NCBI GenBank assembly: GCA_018398815.1
Contig: CM031622.1
Coordinates: forward strand, 18,524,691-18,567,190
Source: Conus ventricosus
Lineage: Eukaryota; Mollusca; Gastropoda; Neogastropoda; Conidae
Length of the DNA stretch: 42,500 nucleotides
Reading direction: 5' to 3'
In this document: positions 10,696-20,255 of the stretch, one piece after another
Position numbering within the stretch: position 1 is the first letter of the stretch
Layout: each line of letters starts with the position of its first letter
Position numbers and translations under genes: made by a program
Notes under the pieces: model-generated
What the model saw: the letters and a program-made list of their open reading frames with translations, nothing else
What the model was told of the DNA's origin: nothing
Database searches by the model: none

Positions 10696-10973
10696 GAAAC
10701 GCAATGTCCCCATTGCTCCCAAAGATTCCTTTTGCTAATGTCAAAATTATTTCCGACCCAACCCAAACAGGTTAACATTAGCAACAAATGATAGAAAATT
10801 TACATTGGGAGTAGACTAATAGTTAGCCTCAGCTCCCAAAGTACAGTCAGTATAGTATGGAGAACATTGACGGGATTTGTTATGGGTGAACAGTACTCGA
10901 TGTCTTTTTGTATTAATTTGATAGCAAAACTATTCCCTTTCCAACAAGTCCATGTACGCCTATTCTTGATAAA

Positions 10974-12060
10974 CTAACCATTACTTGCCCCCTTTAACTC
11001 TCTTGACAAGTGCGTGCCCCTAGCCCCCGGTAAAACACGCGACAACAATGGACGCTGCCATGTTTTTCTGATAGAAAAGGAAGGGGGAAGGCACCATGCC
11101 CCCAGAACACTCTGGGGGAGGTCGCCTGTGTCCACCATCACCCCAGCGTGTCCCCATTGATACACCATCTGGGGCGGGTCGTCCGGGCAAGAGCTGGGTG
11201 GGGACAAAGGTCAGGCCAGTCTGTGGATCACGGAAGGACAAGCGGCCAGTGAAGAGTCAGGCGTGGTGAATATCTTCCCCTCCTGCTTCTGCTGCTGTTG
11301 CTGCAAGCGCTGATGACCTGACCACTGACACGGTGGTTGCTCTGGAAGTCAGTGTGAGCACATCCACTTCTGCTCTTCAACCCGGGACGAGCAGACGGGA
11401 TTCTAGACTGATGGTGGGCTGAATGATGCCGCGGTGGTGGGACCGTTTCTGAGGCAGGCTGGAAGACTCCACGCTGATGGGGGACGGCATGGACAGCACT
11501 GGAGAGGGTGGCTTTGGGTCAGCTGGTCCCTGGTGATCTCCACCCCTCCTTCCCTGAACTGCCCGCCGTCCTCCTCTTGACCTCCCGCCTGCGACCTGTC
11601 TTTGCCCTCTGCGTCATCGGAGTTGCAAGCCCTGAGCAGCTGGGCGATCTCCTGTCGGGAACCACCCCCCTCCTCCGGCACCTCCATGTAGTGCCGCACG
11701 ATGTGGGCACGCAGAAACGGCTTGGTGGTGTACTTGCGGCTGCAGCCGTCAAGGGGCAGTAAAACCATCTTGTCCGCCTCCCTGTGCTTGTTGAGGTGGA
11801 CGTACAGGCTGCTTCGGGCCGTGAAGCTCTTGTCACACTGGTCACATTGTACTTGCGTAGGTTCAGGTTTTTGGGGCGCTGTGTCGTTTTCAGCTTGCGG
11901 GCTGTGGTGAAAGCCGAGGTACAGCCATCTCTGGAACATTTAAAAAGGGTTCTCTCCCGTGTGTTGCATTGTTGAATCTTCAGCTTCGACAGTTTGGTGA
12001 AAGTCTTTCCCACATCCACGCTCTGACAAAGCTTTTCTCGCCTGTCTTTCTCTTGGGCAG
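10974..12060 (-). pseudogene. C2H2 zinc-finger protein segment (ZXD-like) captured inside the LTR element
   Basis: Minus-strand frames contain at least three C2H2 fingers. The best is CDQCDKSFTARSSLYVHLNKH-type at 11784-11846, with perfect C-X2-C-X12-H-X3-H spacing. A finger before it has C-X4-C (CSRDGCTSAF) and one after it has the C-X4-C type, with GCSRKYTTKPFLRAHIVRHY; its first Cys is displaced by a frame break. A TGEK linker lies at 12034-12045. The ARSSLY-x-H-x3-H finger followed by an x-AH-x-VR-x-H finger recalls the last two fingers of animal ZXDA/B/C proteins. A low-complexity acidic tail and a segment with FRDPQTGLTFVPTQLLP (about 11175-11240) follow. No intron is visible across the fingers. 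At least four frame breaks. Fingers are sure; ZXD relationship is a recall-based inference. Confidence 0.75.
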
Positions 12061-12239
12061 TGGTCCGTCCACTACAGCGCTAGTCACCACAGGCAACAGG
12101 ATGTACTGATCTTGAATGGTGACTTGTGCTTTTGGGCATCGGCCAGTCAGGTCAGGATATGCACCCTTTGTTGTCTGCCCCACTGCTTGGCTGGACGCAG
12201 TAGAGGCAGCTATTTCCCCCCCCCCTTTGATTTTGGGGC

Positions 12240-13050
12240 TGTTCATTTTGTTTTCTTCTTGGGGCAGAACCGCAAGTGACCCCGCTTGCCGCAGTAGAAG
12301 CACTTGGGACTGGGTTTGGAGGGCCTGCTGTCCCCGGGGTCTTGGCATTGTCATCCCTGTGATGGTGACCTGCATTGTCTTGACAGTATCTTCGGGGCAG
12401 CTATTTCTTTTCCTCAGCTCTTCCAGTTCTGATGGGGTTTAGGAGGGATGAAGTGCTGGTACTGGATGGGGTTTTCTGAGGGGTCTTCATCTTCTCTGCC
12501 CCCACCTCAGCGCCTCTTCTCTAGTGGTTTGAGAAAGTGGTGGTAGCGTCCCCTCTCACTTGTCGCCTCATATTCCCGTTTCAGAGGAAACTGATGCAAG
12601 TCCCTCGATAAATCTGTCCCTCAACACTCGTCGGGCACACTTTTCTGCTCTTCTGGAATTTATTGCGCCGCTAGTGTACGAAGTCCTTGGGAGAATTCAA
12701 AAACAGTCTGCCGGGTGTTGCTGCTTTCCATGGAATGTAGACATCAGGCTTGTCCCAAAGGGCCTACTGTCCCCAAAAACTCTCTTGATGATGTTCAGCA
12801 CCTTGTTCGGACTTGTCTTTTTCTACTCTGGCACACTCAGGATTTCGCACGTTCTTTCCCATGGAGTCGATGATAATCTACCCCATGTTGTGGCATATAT
12901 AGGCTTGAGGACCGTTGTCTTCCTCAATGACTCCTTCCGCCGTCCGTCCAGGTCTCCAGAGTAACGAGGCAGCTTCGGGTGCCCACCCATCGGAGTTAGG
13001 CTGTTCCTTCCATCCTGCTGTGTGTTGTTGTAGGTCAACTCTTGTTTTTC
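12240..13050 (-). pseudogene. Gag remnant of the LTR retrotransposon with zinc knuckle
   Basis: Starts just past the primer-binding site on the minus strand. An early segment reads GGHPKLPRYSGD, like the start of many Gypsy/PNMA-type gag domains. Further on, in shifted frames, come capsid-like helical segments including an F-S-Q-G-L-R-T-L-type and an L-R-D-R-F-I-E-G-L-type motif (about 12690-12610). A CCHC zinc knuckle, CFYCGKRGHLRFC, at 12264-12302 ends the region. It has spacing C-X2-C-X4-H-X3-C, one residue shorter than the usual X4 before the last Cys. Several frame breaks separate these blocks. The next downstream sequence is the zinc-finger segment, with an open frame running from before the knuckle region to the TGEK linker (11980-12375). 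Confidence 0.8.
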
Positions 13051-13052
13051 CA

Positions 13053-13070
13053 ATCCTGTCGGTGACGCCA
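13053..13070 (-). promoter_or_regulatory. Primer-binding site of the LTR retrotransposon
   Basis: On the minus strand the 18 bases begin TGGCGTCACC and end GACAGGAT, 2 bp from the LTR edge. TGG at the start pairs with a tRNA 3' CCA. Which tRNA it matches would need a comparison with the host tRNA set. Confidence 0.65.
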
Positions 13071-13072
13071 CG

Positions 13073-14809
13073 TTAGTCAAGTGGTCGAGTGGTTTGGTTC
13101 GTTGAACTGTGCTCATTCATCAATGGAAACATTCAGCACTAGAAGGTGATAGTGTTTTTTTCATCTTCACTACAACACACACAGCAGGGAGGGCAAGCCT
13201 GTATAGACACAATGCAAAGAAACAGCTTCTTAACAAACAGTAAATTAGGAGAAAAATAGTTGTTTCAAAATCTACAACTTTACAATTGGATACTAGGCTT
13301 GCATTTCCACCCTACCCAATTCATTTTCTTTTTTTATGGGTTTATAATTTACATAGTCATTTGTCCCTCCGAGGGCAAAAAAGACAAAATGAAAAATTAT
13401 CAAACCTAAATGGGGAGTAGTTGTCAGTACACAACTCAACACACATACCACAAAACTTTAAACTTATACATCAACACAAAGAGAAAGAAGAGAAGCAAAC
13501 AAACATACAATAAAATTACAACTTTGCCACAATTGTCATGGGTTCAGTCACCATTTTATCTAAGACAGTTGAAGCCAATTTCAATGCTCTGACCCTTTTT
13601 CCCCATGACTTTCCAACCTGATCTCAATGTGGTGGTTTTGGTAAAATGAGCTCGATTCTCCCTGATCATTTAAAAAATGGAAAAGCCTTGCATAGTTGCA
13701 ACAAAAGGGGAAACCCCAAATCAAAATTTCCCAAAAGGAAATTTACAAAATTAGGTCTCTCTGAACAAGGATTAGACCAATTTTCCCCCAAACAGAAATT
13801 ATAAACACTCTAACAAAAAGAGAATTTAATTTTACCACAGTTATTACCATAAATGAGGCCATGTATCGGTTAAACTGAGCTGAAAACCTTTGTGACTAAC
13901 CATTTAGAATATTAAATTTTGGGCAAAAGCCACCTTCAAAAGTTCTTTTGGGTAAGAATTCTTTGCTTAACTAGCCACAGTGTGACTTAGTAATCATGCA
14001 GGGGTGTCACCCTAATCATTATTCCAACATACAAAATACACAAGAATGAAAGGATAAAAAAAGAAAATTCAAAGTTCCAGGTTGACTGGAACATAGACAG
14101 AAAATCAATTAAGGCTCTAGTTAAGAACCCCCCTTTAACAAATTTCTCTGGGGCCCGGAAATTTCAACATCAGCTATGTACAACAATGTTGCGAAATCTG
14201 CTGACATGCCCGTCGCAAAAGGATACATTGTCAAATGTTACTCATAAAGTCTTTCAACAAAAATCTGGGAAGTACAGTAATCCACACAATTCTTTAGATG
14301 GCTGGGTTTAAATTTTGAACATTTCACATATTTACATTTTCTTTCCAATAAAAGAGATGGTAATGATCTGAAAAACAAAGAGAGTTTGTGTAGCAAAGCT
14401 AGCACGTGGCAGTTCAAAACTGAAGGCTTTAAACAAAGGGAGTTTTGGGTAGCAAGGGTAGCACCCTGGCCATTTCCGAACTGAAAAAGCTTGAAAGGTT
14501 CGCACCCACAAAACTGCAACTTGTACAAACAACAGGGTAAAAAAATTTGAAGATCGATCAAGAAAACTTTTCAAAGTCACAATTTCATACAATTTACTAA
14601 CCGTTTAAGGGACTGCGTGCAGCCTCTTCGTGTCGTCGGGTCTACGCCAGGCTTCAAATTGCCCGGGTTTCCGTTCGTCAATGCTTTTGTTCTTTCACGG
14701 ACCACGACTTCCGGTTTGTGGCATACTACGGACGATGTAATTTTACATCTGTATGTGGCTATAAAGCAAAGGACGATGTTAATTTTACATCTGTATGCAC
14801 CCTATAACA
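13073..14809 (-). repeat. LTR (5' LTR in element orientation)
   Basis: About 1,737 bp, the partner of 8967-10681. Its inner edge reads TTAGTCAAG where the other copy has TGTAGTCAAG. It contains the promoter of the element in this orientation, but I cannot assign a TATA box with confidence. Confidence 0.92.
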
Positions 14810-14813
14810 CTTA
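14810..14813 (+). repeat. Right copy of 4-bp target-site duplication (ctta)
   Basis: Identical to 8963-8966. The polymerase reading resumes directly afterwards. Confidence 0.7.
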
Positions 14814-16992
14814 GAACACATGCAGCAAGTGCGCAATGACTGTTCTAATAATCTGAATTTATCTGAAATCATAATGACGCCCGAAGACCAAGAACATATG
14901 ACTCAGCCACACATTGTTGGATTTGTGGTTTAGAACTAGTGAAGAAGCAACAAATCCGACAGTAAGAGACCATGATCACATTAGTGGAAAGTTCAGAGGA
15001 GCAGCACACAGTAAATGCAATCTTCAACTAAAGTTTGAACCAAAGACATGGAAGCTGCCCATCTTTTTTCACACTTGCGAGGTTATGACTCTCATCTTAT
15101 AATGAAAGCATAAAACCAAACCCCTTTAGGGGGTATGCATTGCACAGTCATCAGAAAAGTACATGTGCTTTAATCTGAATAACATGTCGTTTTATGACTC
15201 TATGCAGCACATGATGGGATCATTAAGTCACTAGCTATGTCCTTAAAGTCCTGCCCAATAACGGAAGAATATTTGGACCCAACTCTCGTTAGAAAGGGCT
15301 TTATCCTTATGATTACATGAACATTGGAAAGGTTTGATGAAGACACACTTCCGCCCAAAGGCGCGTCTTTTCTAGTCTTAGAGGAAAGGACATCAAGGGT
15401 TCAGATTACCAGCATGCTCAAGATGCGTGGCAGAAGTTAGAGTGTAAAACGATGGGAGACTATCATACTCATACTTGATGGGAGATGTATGTTTGTTGGG
15501 GGACGTCTTTGAAAATTATAGGAAGACCTGTATGAAACATTTCGCTTGGATCCTGCGCATTATATTTCTGCGCCCGGGATGAGTTGGGACGCTTTCCTAA
15601 AGTTTTCTGGATACAGATTGATTTTTTTAAACTGACCTACCAATGATTCAGATGATTGAAAAAGGATTGCGAGGAGGAATTAGTGTGGCGTCGCATCATT
15701 ACTGTAAAACAAACAACAAATACTTAGACAACTATGATCCAAGTAAAGGTCTAACTATCTCATGTATTTTTGACGCAAACAAACTGTATGGTTGGGCAAT
15801 GGCGCAATCACTTCCATTACGTAAATTTAAAATGTACACTGGTGGTATTAAAAACATTCAAGAATTTGTAGAACATCTGCATACTCTTACAGCTGATCGT
15901 AAAGAGGTCTTATTCTAGAAGTTGACTTAGAATATCCTCATGAACTCCATGACCTACATAATGACTACCCATTAGCCGCAGAAAGTCTAAAGACGAATCC
16001 AAGAGAGCCGCCTAAACTTGTGCCTAATCTTCGAGGCAAAAAAAATTATGTCTGTCATTACAGACTTCTACAATTTTATTTAAGACACGGTTTGAAGCTG
16101 ACAGCTGTTCATCGTATAACTGCTTTCGATCAAGAACAGTTCATGAAACCATACATCATGAAGAACACTGATCTCAAACCAAATCCACAGATGCTTCAGA
16201 AAAAGACTTTTCAAGCTGATGAACAACAGCTTTTTTGGGAAAAGACTATGGAGAATCCGCACAAGCGTAAAGATGTCAGATTGGTCACCAGAGAAAATGA
16301 AGCAATTAAGCTGACTTCAAAACCAAATTTATCAGGACTTCAGAAGATTTCATGATCAGCTTTTTGGTATAATGATGAAAAAAAAGAAAGTCAAATTGGA
16401 CAAACCTGTTTTAATGGTTTAAACTGTTTTAGAATTATCAAAGCTTTTGATGTTAGAATTTCTTTATGACTACTTTAAACCCTTATATCCAGAGTCCAGA
16501 GTACTTTACACAGATACAGATAGTTTTGTTATAGATATCCCTACTGAAGACATCTATAAAGACATGGAAATCGAAGTGGCTAAAGGACATGCAGGATGGA
16601 AATGACACGTCCGATTACCCTAAAGATTCGCCTTTGCATTCAATTACTAACAAGAAGGTTTTAGGAAAGATGAAGGATAATTATCTGGAAAGGTGATCAA
16701 GGAGTATGTTGGTTAAGGTCGAAAATTACAGTATTTCTAGCCGGGAGAAAACCATTAAGAAAGCAAAAGGAATATCTCGCAGTGTTGTGCAGTCAAACAT
16801 AACACATGACAACTATAAAGAAGCATTGTTTGACAATAAGACTTTCATCATGACAACGTAAAACTGCGATCTAATCTACATGAGATCAACACAATGGTTG
16901 TAACAAAGAAGTCATTAGATAGAACAAACACAAAACGTGTGTTTGTTAATCCAGAGTTTTCATATGCAATAGGGCACTGGAGGACTGCATAA
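14814..16992 (+). pseudogene. Polinton protein-primed family B DNA polymerase, 3' part
   Basis: Continues the polymerase after the LTR insertion. In order: a C-X2-C near 14920, then RDHDHISGKFRGAAHSKCN at about 14965-15022, the endonuclease-VII-like zinc segment common in these polymerases; polymerase motif A in DANKLYGWAM at 15772-15801; YTDTDS, the catalytic motif C aspartates, at 16507-16524; and a C-terminal block ending VNPEFSYAIGHWRTA with stop at 16990-16992. Frames change at least eight times (for example near 14940, 15090, 15915, 16355, 16600, 16700, 16860). Catalytic aspartates of A and C remain in the sequence, but no intact product can be translated. The 3' end overlaps the end of a small minus-strand gene. 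Confidence 0.9.
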
Positions 16993-17303
16993 TTGTATAC
17001 ATTCTTCGGGTTATATTTTTCATCAACTTTTATTATAAGATCAATCATAGCTTCATCCAATTCATTTAAATCTTTTCTCATGTTTGCTTGATGCGTTCGA
17101 ATTTTTTTTTATTATTTCAAGATATTCTTTTTCCCAATTTGGGGGTTTGAGTTGTAGGTATCTGATGATTTAGCATGCATTGATTAATCCTCGAAAATGT
17201 TCCCCAAAATAGCATTACACGCATCAAATGATTCCCGTATCATTTTCAAGCCCTCTTCCTTTATCATTCTTGTTTCGTTCTGTGCTTCGTCCTGAGCTTC
17301 CAT
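16848..17303 (-). pseudogene. Small acidic Polinton protein, broken, convergent with polymerase
   Basis: ATG at 17303 begins MEAQDEAQNETRMIKEEG and runs 39 codons to a stop after GNIFED. A shifted frame carries WEKEYLEIIKKNS, and a third frame (from 17081) carries LDEAMIDLIIKVDEKYN. Charge-rich helices without a membrane segment suggest a helical or coiled-coil protein of roughly 110 residues. The intact end is unknown; the open frame runs on to 16848, antisense to the polymerase C-terminus. It starts 26 bp after the integrase stop on the same strand. I do not recognise a family. Confidence 0.5.
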
Positions 17304-17329
17304 TTTAAACTCAAATATATTTACGTAAA

Positions 17330-18279
17330 TTAATTAAGCGGAACTGTGTCTGGTGGGATTATCTGCAGTTCTTCCTTCACAAAAGATCTTTGAGGAGCTG
17401 GTTGTTTTGTTGTGTCAGTTTCTCCGTAAATAATACACGGGCGGATTCATCTTTACAATTCTTTTTATTTCATATGGATCAACGCTCCAAACTGGATCTG
17501 TTGCCCTGATGCGAGTGTCCCCTTCTGCTTCCCCCGGTAAATAAAGGTACCTTACTTTCAAACCAAATGGTAATAGTTTGCTGGTTGTGCTAGCGTCTTC
17601 AACAACATTTATTGTTTGTTTTTTGATTGCTTGTACTGGTTTTAGCCCTTTAAATCTTCATTATTCAATTGCGCGCAAAACTGAGGGCAGTCTTCTAACC
17701 CATTCTGTGTTGCGAGAATTGTCAATAAGCTCTCTGTGATACTGGTAGGAGAAAAGTCTTTCAGCTAACTGTTTGTTAAAGTTTTCAACTAAAGCCTGTG
17801 ATCTGTGAACTCCTGGAATGCCTCTTTAAGGGTAACTCTATGTTTCAACAATAATTGATTCACTTGGCCTTTAAATTCTTTCCCATCATCGACTTGAATC
17901 ATGCGAGGATAAGTTAAAGGACCTCGTTGGTATATCAGTTGTATGGCAACAGCAACACAGAAGCACTCTTTTGTGTTAATGGTTCAGCATCTTGTATCTT
18001 GAAGCTATGTCAATGACTGTGAGTGCGTACTTAAATCTTTTTCGTCTAATCGTATCATGGGGTAAATATAGAAGGTCCATTTGATGGGTGTCGTTCGGCA
18101 TTGTATTCACAAAGTGTGGTCTCTGTATTCGTCTAGGGCAGGTAAATAAATTTGCCAAATCGCTTGTTTAGATAACCATTCCTTCGCTGTTTGTTCACTG
18201 ACTCCAGCTGCTTGGCTTAGCTTTTAATTGCCGTGATTCCCTTCCAATATCCTTTTGGCGAATAATAGATTTTGTTCAT
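17330..18279 (-). pseudogene. Polinton integrase (retroviral-type DDE with chromodomain-like tail), frameshifted
   Basis: Would insert the element into chromosomal DNA. Start MNKIYYSPKGYWKG at 18279. After a frame break near 18218 comes a helix-turn-helix-like N-terminal part (AAGVSEQTAKEWL). The catalytic core follows: the first Asp in HQMDLLYLPHD (about 18050-18090), the second in MIQVDDGKEF (about 17880-17905), and the Glu in an A-L-V-E-N-F-N-K-Q-L-type helix at about 17770-17800. The C-terminal part has a chromodomain-like segment with RATDPVWSVDPYEIKRIVK (about 17455-17510) and ends at 17330. At least four frame breaks (near 18220, 17975, 17835, 17665, 17420). The DDE triad is present in the separate pieces. 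Its start lies 2 bp after the stop of the next upstream gene. Confidence 0.9.
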
Positions 18280-18281
18280 TT

Positions 18282-18692
18282 TTATTCAGCCAATATTATG
18301 CCAACAAAATACACGACAGTCATACCAACGACAATAAACACGATTTCTTGCATCTTTTGTTTTTCTGATGGTTGATAAAAGTCACTGAATTTTGGGTGGG
18401 GGCAATGTCTGGATTGGTTTGCCTGTTACAAGATAATATTCTTTTATTGCTTGATCAACGTCTTTAAATGTGTAAGCTGCATGTCCCTGTTTTTCAGTGT
18501 GTTATTAATAAAATCTAACTGCTCAATTCTCTGCTTTTCATAGTGATCTTGTGCAGCTGCTAGTTGCTCCATAGCTTTGTTATGTCTTTTTCTCTCGCTG
18601 TCATCCCGCAGTTTACTAAACGCGTAATTACTTCCGCTAAAAGCAAGCGCATTAACCACAGCGCCGCCTATCATCATTACGAGTGAAGCCAT
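18282..18692 (-). pseudogene. Polinton two-helix membrane protein, one frame region broken
   Basis: About 135 codons. Start MASLVMMIGGAVVNALAFSG at 18692 gives an N-terminal hydrophobic segment. A charged coiled-coil-like region follows (RKRHNKAMEQLAAAQDHYEK). After a frame change near 18478 comes DVDQAIKEYYLVTGKP, then another break near 18392, then a hydrophobic C-terminal helix (IVFIVVGMTVVYFVGIILAE) and stop at 18282-18284. The integrase ATG follows 2 bp later, so the pair is probably co-transcribed. The start is preceded by ttttataaaa. The layout of N-terminal membrane segment, helix and C-terminal anchor occurs in small virion membrane proteins, but I cannot give a function. Confidence 0.72.
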
Positions 18693-18715
18693 TTTTATAA
18701 AACGGATTTTTTATT

Positions 18716-18944
18716 TTACATATTTATACTGTCTGGAATTATTCCTTGCTTGACTAGAAAATCTTTCGTGGCAAACGAAGCTGCAATGATAGCAATTAGC
18801 TTTGCTGAATCCTCAAAGTCTAGTTTGCCAAGATCTGCTGGTTTAATTCTTAACAAGCTTTTACCAAGCATTGAGTATCCTACACTTAGGCCTCCAATAA
18901 CAGCAGAATGGTATACAAGGTTGCGACAGTTTTTCGGTGCTCAT
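18716..18944 (-). pseudogene. Small Polinton membrane protein (about 75 aa), one frameshift
   Basis: ATG at 18944 begins MSTEKLSQ, then one frame break near 18920 leads to an open stretch containing HSAVIGGLSVGYSMLGKSLL and AKLIAIIAASFATKDFL before a stop at 18716. Two hydrophobic helices joined by a polar loop suggest a small two-pass membrane protein. It lies 23 bp upstream of the next minus gene and diverges from the plus gene at 18980 across a 35-bp A/T-rich spacer. It is short, but its frame has coherent composition and uses the space between neighbours exactly, which is why I call it. Confidence 0.65.
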
Positions 18945-18979
18945 TTTAAAAAATAAAATAATTATATTTAGTAAAAAAC
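18945..18979. promoter_or_regulatory. Divergent A/T-rich spacer
   Basis: A 35-bp spacer (ttttaaaaaataaaataattatatttagtaaaaaac-like) between outward-facing starts at 18944 and 18980. It is the third such compact divergent spacer in the element. Confidence 0.45.
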
Positions 18980-19939
18980 ATGAACAGCGACGATCTGCTA
19001 AACATTCCTTGTGAACTTGTGTTTACAAATGACCAGGTTGATGACCAAGCTATTATGCCCAAAAAGGAAAGGTTGTATTCTTTGGCAGCATGTGGAAAAA
19101 CAAAACAGTTCCTCGAAATGAATTCAGCATTGAACAGATTCAACAGATGTCGCCACAAGACATTATAAAGTATCATAACAGGTATGAAGCGCAGCTGGGG
19201 TCGAGAATGGTAAAAAGCGTTGGGCAAATGGTTCTTAGTTTGTACACTAAACTAGTCAGTAGATTTGCTCCCATTGATTCTGAACAAGATTTTATGTATG
19301 ATTTAACGCAGGATCCAGTTTTAACAAAGTCATTAGAGTCTCTAGGATGTGATCTATATTACAGATTTGGAACATTATTATCGCCACTAATCATGGGATT
19401 AATTACTTTTAATCATATAGATTTTATTTCCCTTCAAATGACCGAGCCAGAAAATCAGCAGAATCAGGAAACATTGAATCAGGTGGAGAAAGTAACCAAG
19501 CCAGAAAATCAGCAGAATCAGAAAACACTGAATCAGGTGGAGACCAGTGAAAAGCATCCTCATCCTGGCGTGTTAAAGCAGGAAAAAAATTAGCAGAGTG
19601 GAACAGACAAAAAAAATTAATGTTACAATCACAGAATATAACTCATAATGAAAACATAACACCACCAACGCCAGAACAAGTTGATTCAATGCCAGCTATA
19701 AAAACTCCATGTGATTCAAGGGCACCAAAGTCTTCATGGAATATTGAACTTAAAACTGTTGGTCATTTTTGGTGCTCTTGCTGCTGCTGGGGCGGTTATT
19801 ACGGTTATAAAATATATAAACAACGCTGGCAAAAACAAGAGCCCAAACAATCTCCACCGCTAAATACAGAAGCCGAACACAACAGCACGCCAGCACCGCC
19901 AATAACAAAAATAGTTTTGATCCATTTCAAATGCAATAA
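18980..19939 (+). pseudogene. Polinton protein with C-terminal membrane anchor, several frameshifts
   Basis: About 320 codons. Start MNSDDLLNIPCELVFTND; the frame changes near 19110 into an open block (IEQIQQMSPQDIIKYHNRYE, then a helical block to about 19435). The 3' third is spread over several frames. It contains a 54-bp near-perfect direct repeat at about 19446-19553 in the coding strand, an L-A-E-W-N-R-Q-K-K-type basic helix near 19590, a hydrophobic segment (LLVIFGALAAAGAVITVIKY) at about 19758-19817 and a short tail ending FDPFQMQ at 19939. Overall it resembles a soluble helical domain, a flexible linker, and a tail anchor. Function unknown. Confidence 0.68.
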
Positions 19940-19984
19940 TATTTTAAAAACTTAATTTTAAAATTTTTTTCATAAAAATAGAGC

Positions 19985-20217
19985 ATGACGGATTATAAAA
20001 TGATAGAGTCAATAAATAAAGACATGGAGTCTATAAAAGACATTACCATAGACCAGAATTGTAATCAATGTGGTTGCTTAGGATGTAAGAACTTCATTAA
20101 GATCTATGCTGACCGATTCGCGCAGAGGACGCTGAGCAAGACATCCTCAACGATGACGAGTTTTTTGAGGCGTGTGTGTACTATATTAGACACCTACTAT
20201 TTAAGATAAAAACATAG
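19985..20217 (+). pseudogene. Small cysteine-cluster Polinton protein, one frameshift
   Basis: Start at 19985 (MTDYKMIESINKDMESIKD). The middle holds CNQCGCLGCKN, a C-X2-C-X-C-X2-C cluster that could bind zinc. One frame change near 20120 leads to an acidic segment (EDAEQDILNDDEFFEACV) and a basic-hydrophobic end with stop at 20215-20217. About 77 codons in total. It is the last gene before the right-hand repeat region. No family recognised. Confidence 0.6.
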
Positions 20218-20255
20218 ATTGTATTTTTTTTGATAAGATAACTTGAATAAGAACT

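Larger units (their letters stand above)
8967..14809 (-). mobile_element. Gag-only LTR retrotransposon with captured zinc-finger sequence, inserted in the polymerase gene
   Basis: A 5,843-bp element. Two direct repeats of about 1.7 kb flank 2.4 kb. The left repeat begins TGTAGTCAAG and the right repeat ends CCTATAACA, so the outer ends are TG...CA. A ctta duplication flanks both sides. Orientation is minus: next to the right LTR, across 2 bp, is an 18-bp primer-binding site starting TGGCGTCACC, and next to the left LTR is a purine tract on the minus strand. The interior encodes gag matter and then C2H2 zinc fingers. There is no reverse transcriptase, integrase or protease, and no room for them. 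It is therefore non-autonomous. The polymerase coding sequence continues on both sides, so this insertion is later than the Polinton. Confidence 0.9.

Noticed and set aside
11508..12442. Plus-strand frames over the LTR element interior
   Set aside because: Antisense to the zinc-finger and gag frames, without recognisable motifs.
13410..14814. Small frames in the LTRs
   Set aside because: Not preserved between the two LTR copies.
18750..18956. Plus-strand frame of 68 codons
   Set aside because: Antisense shadow of the small minus-strand membrane protein at 18716-18944, which has the more coherent hydrophobic pattern and fits between its neighbours.
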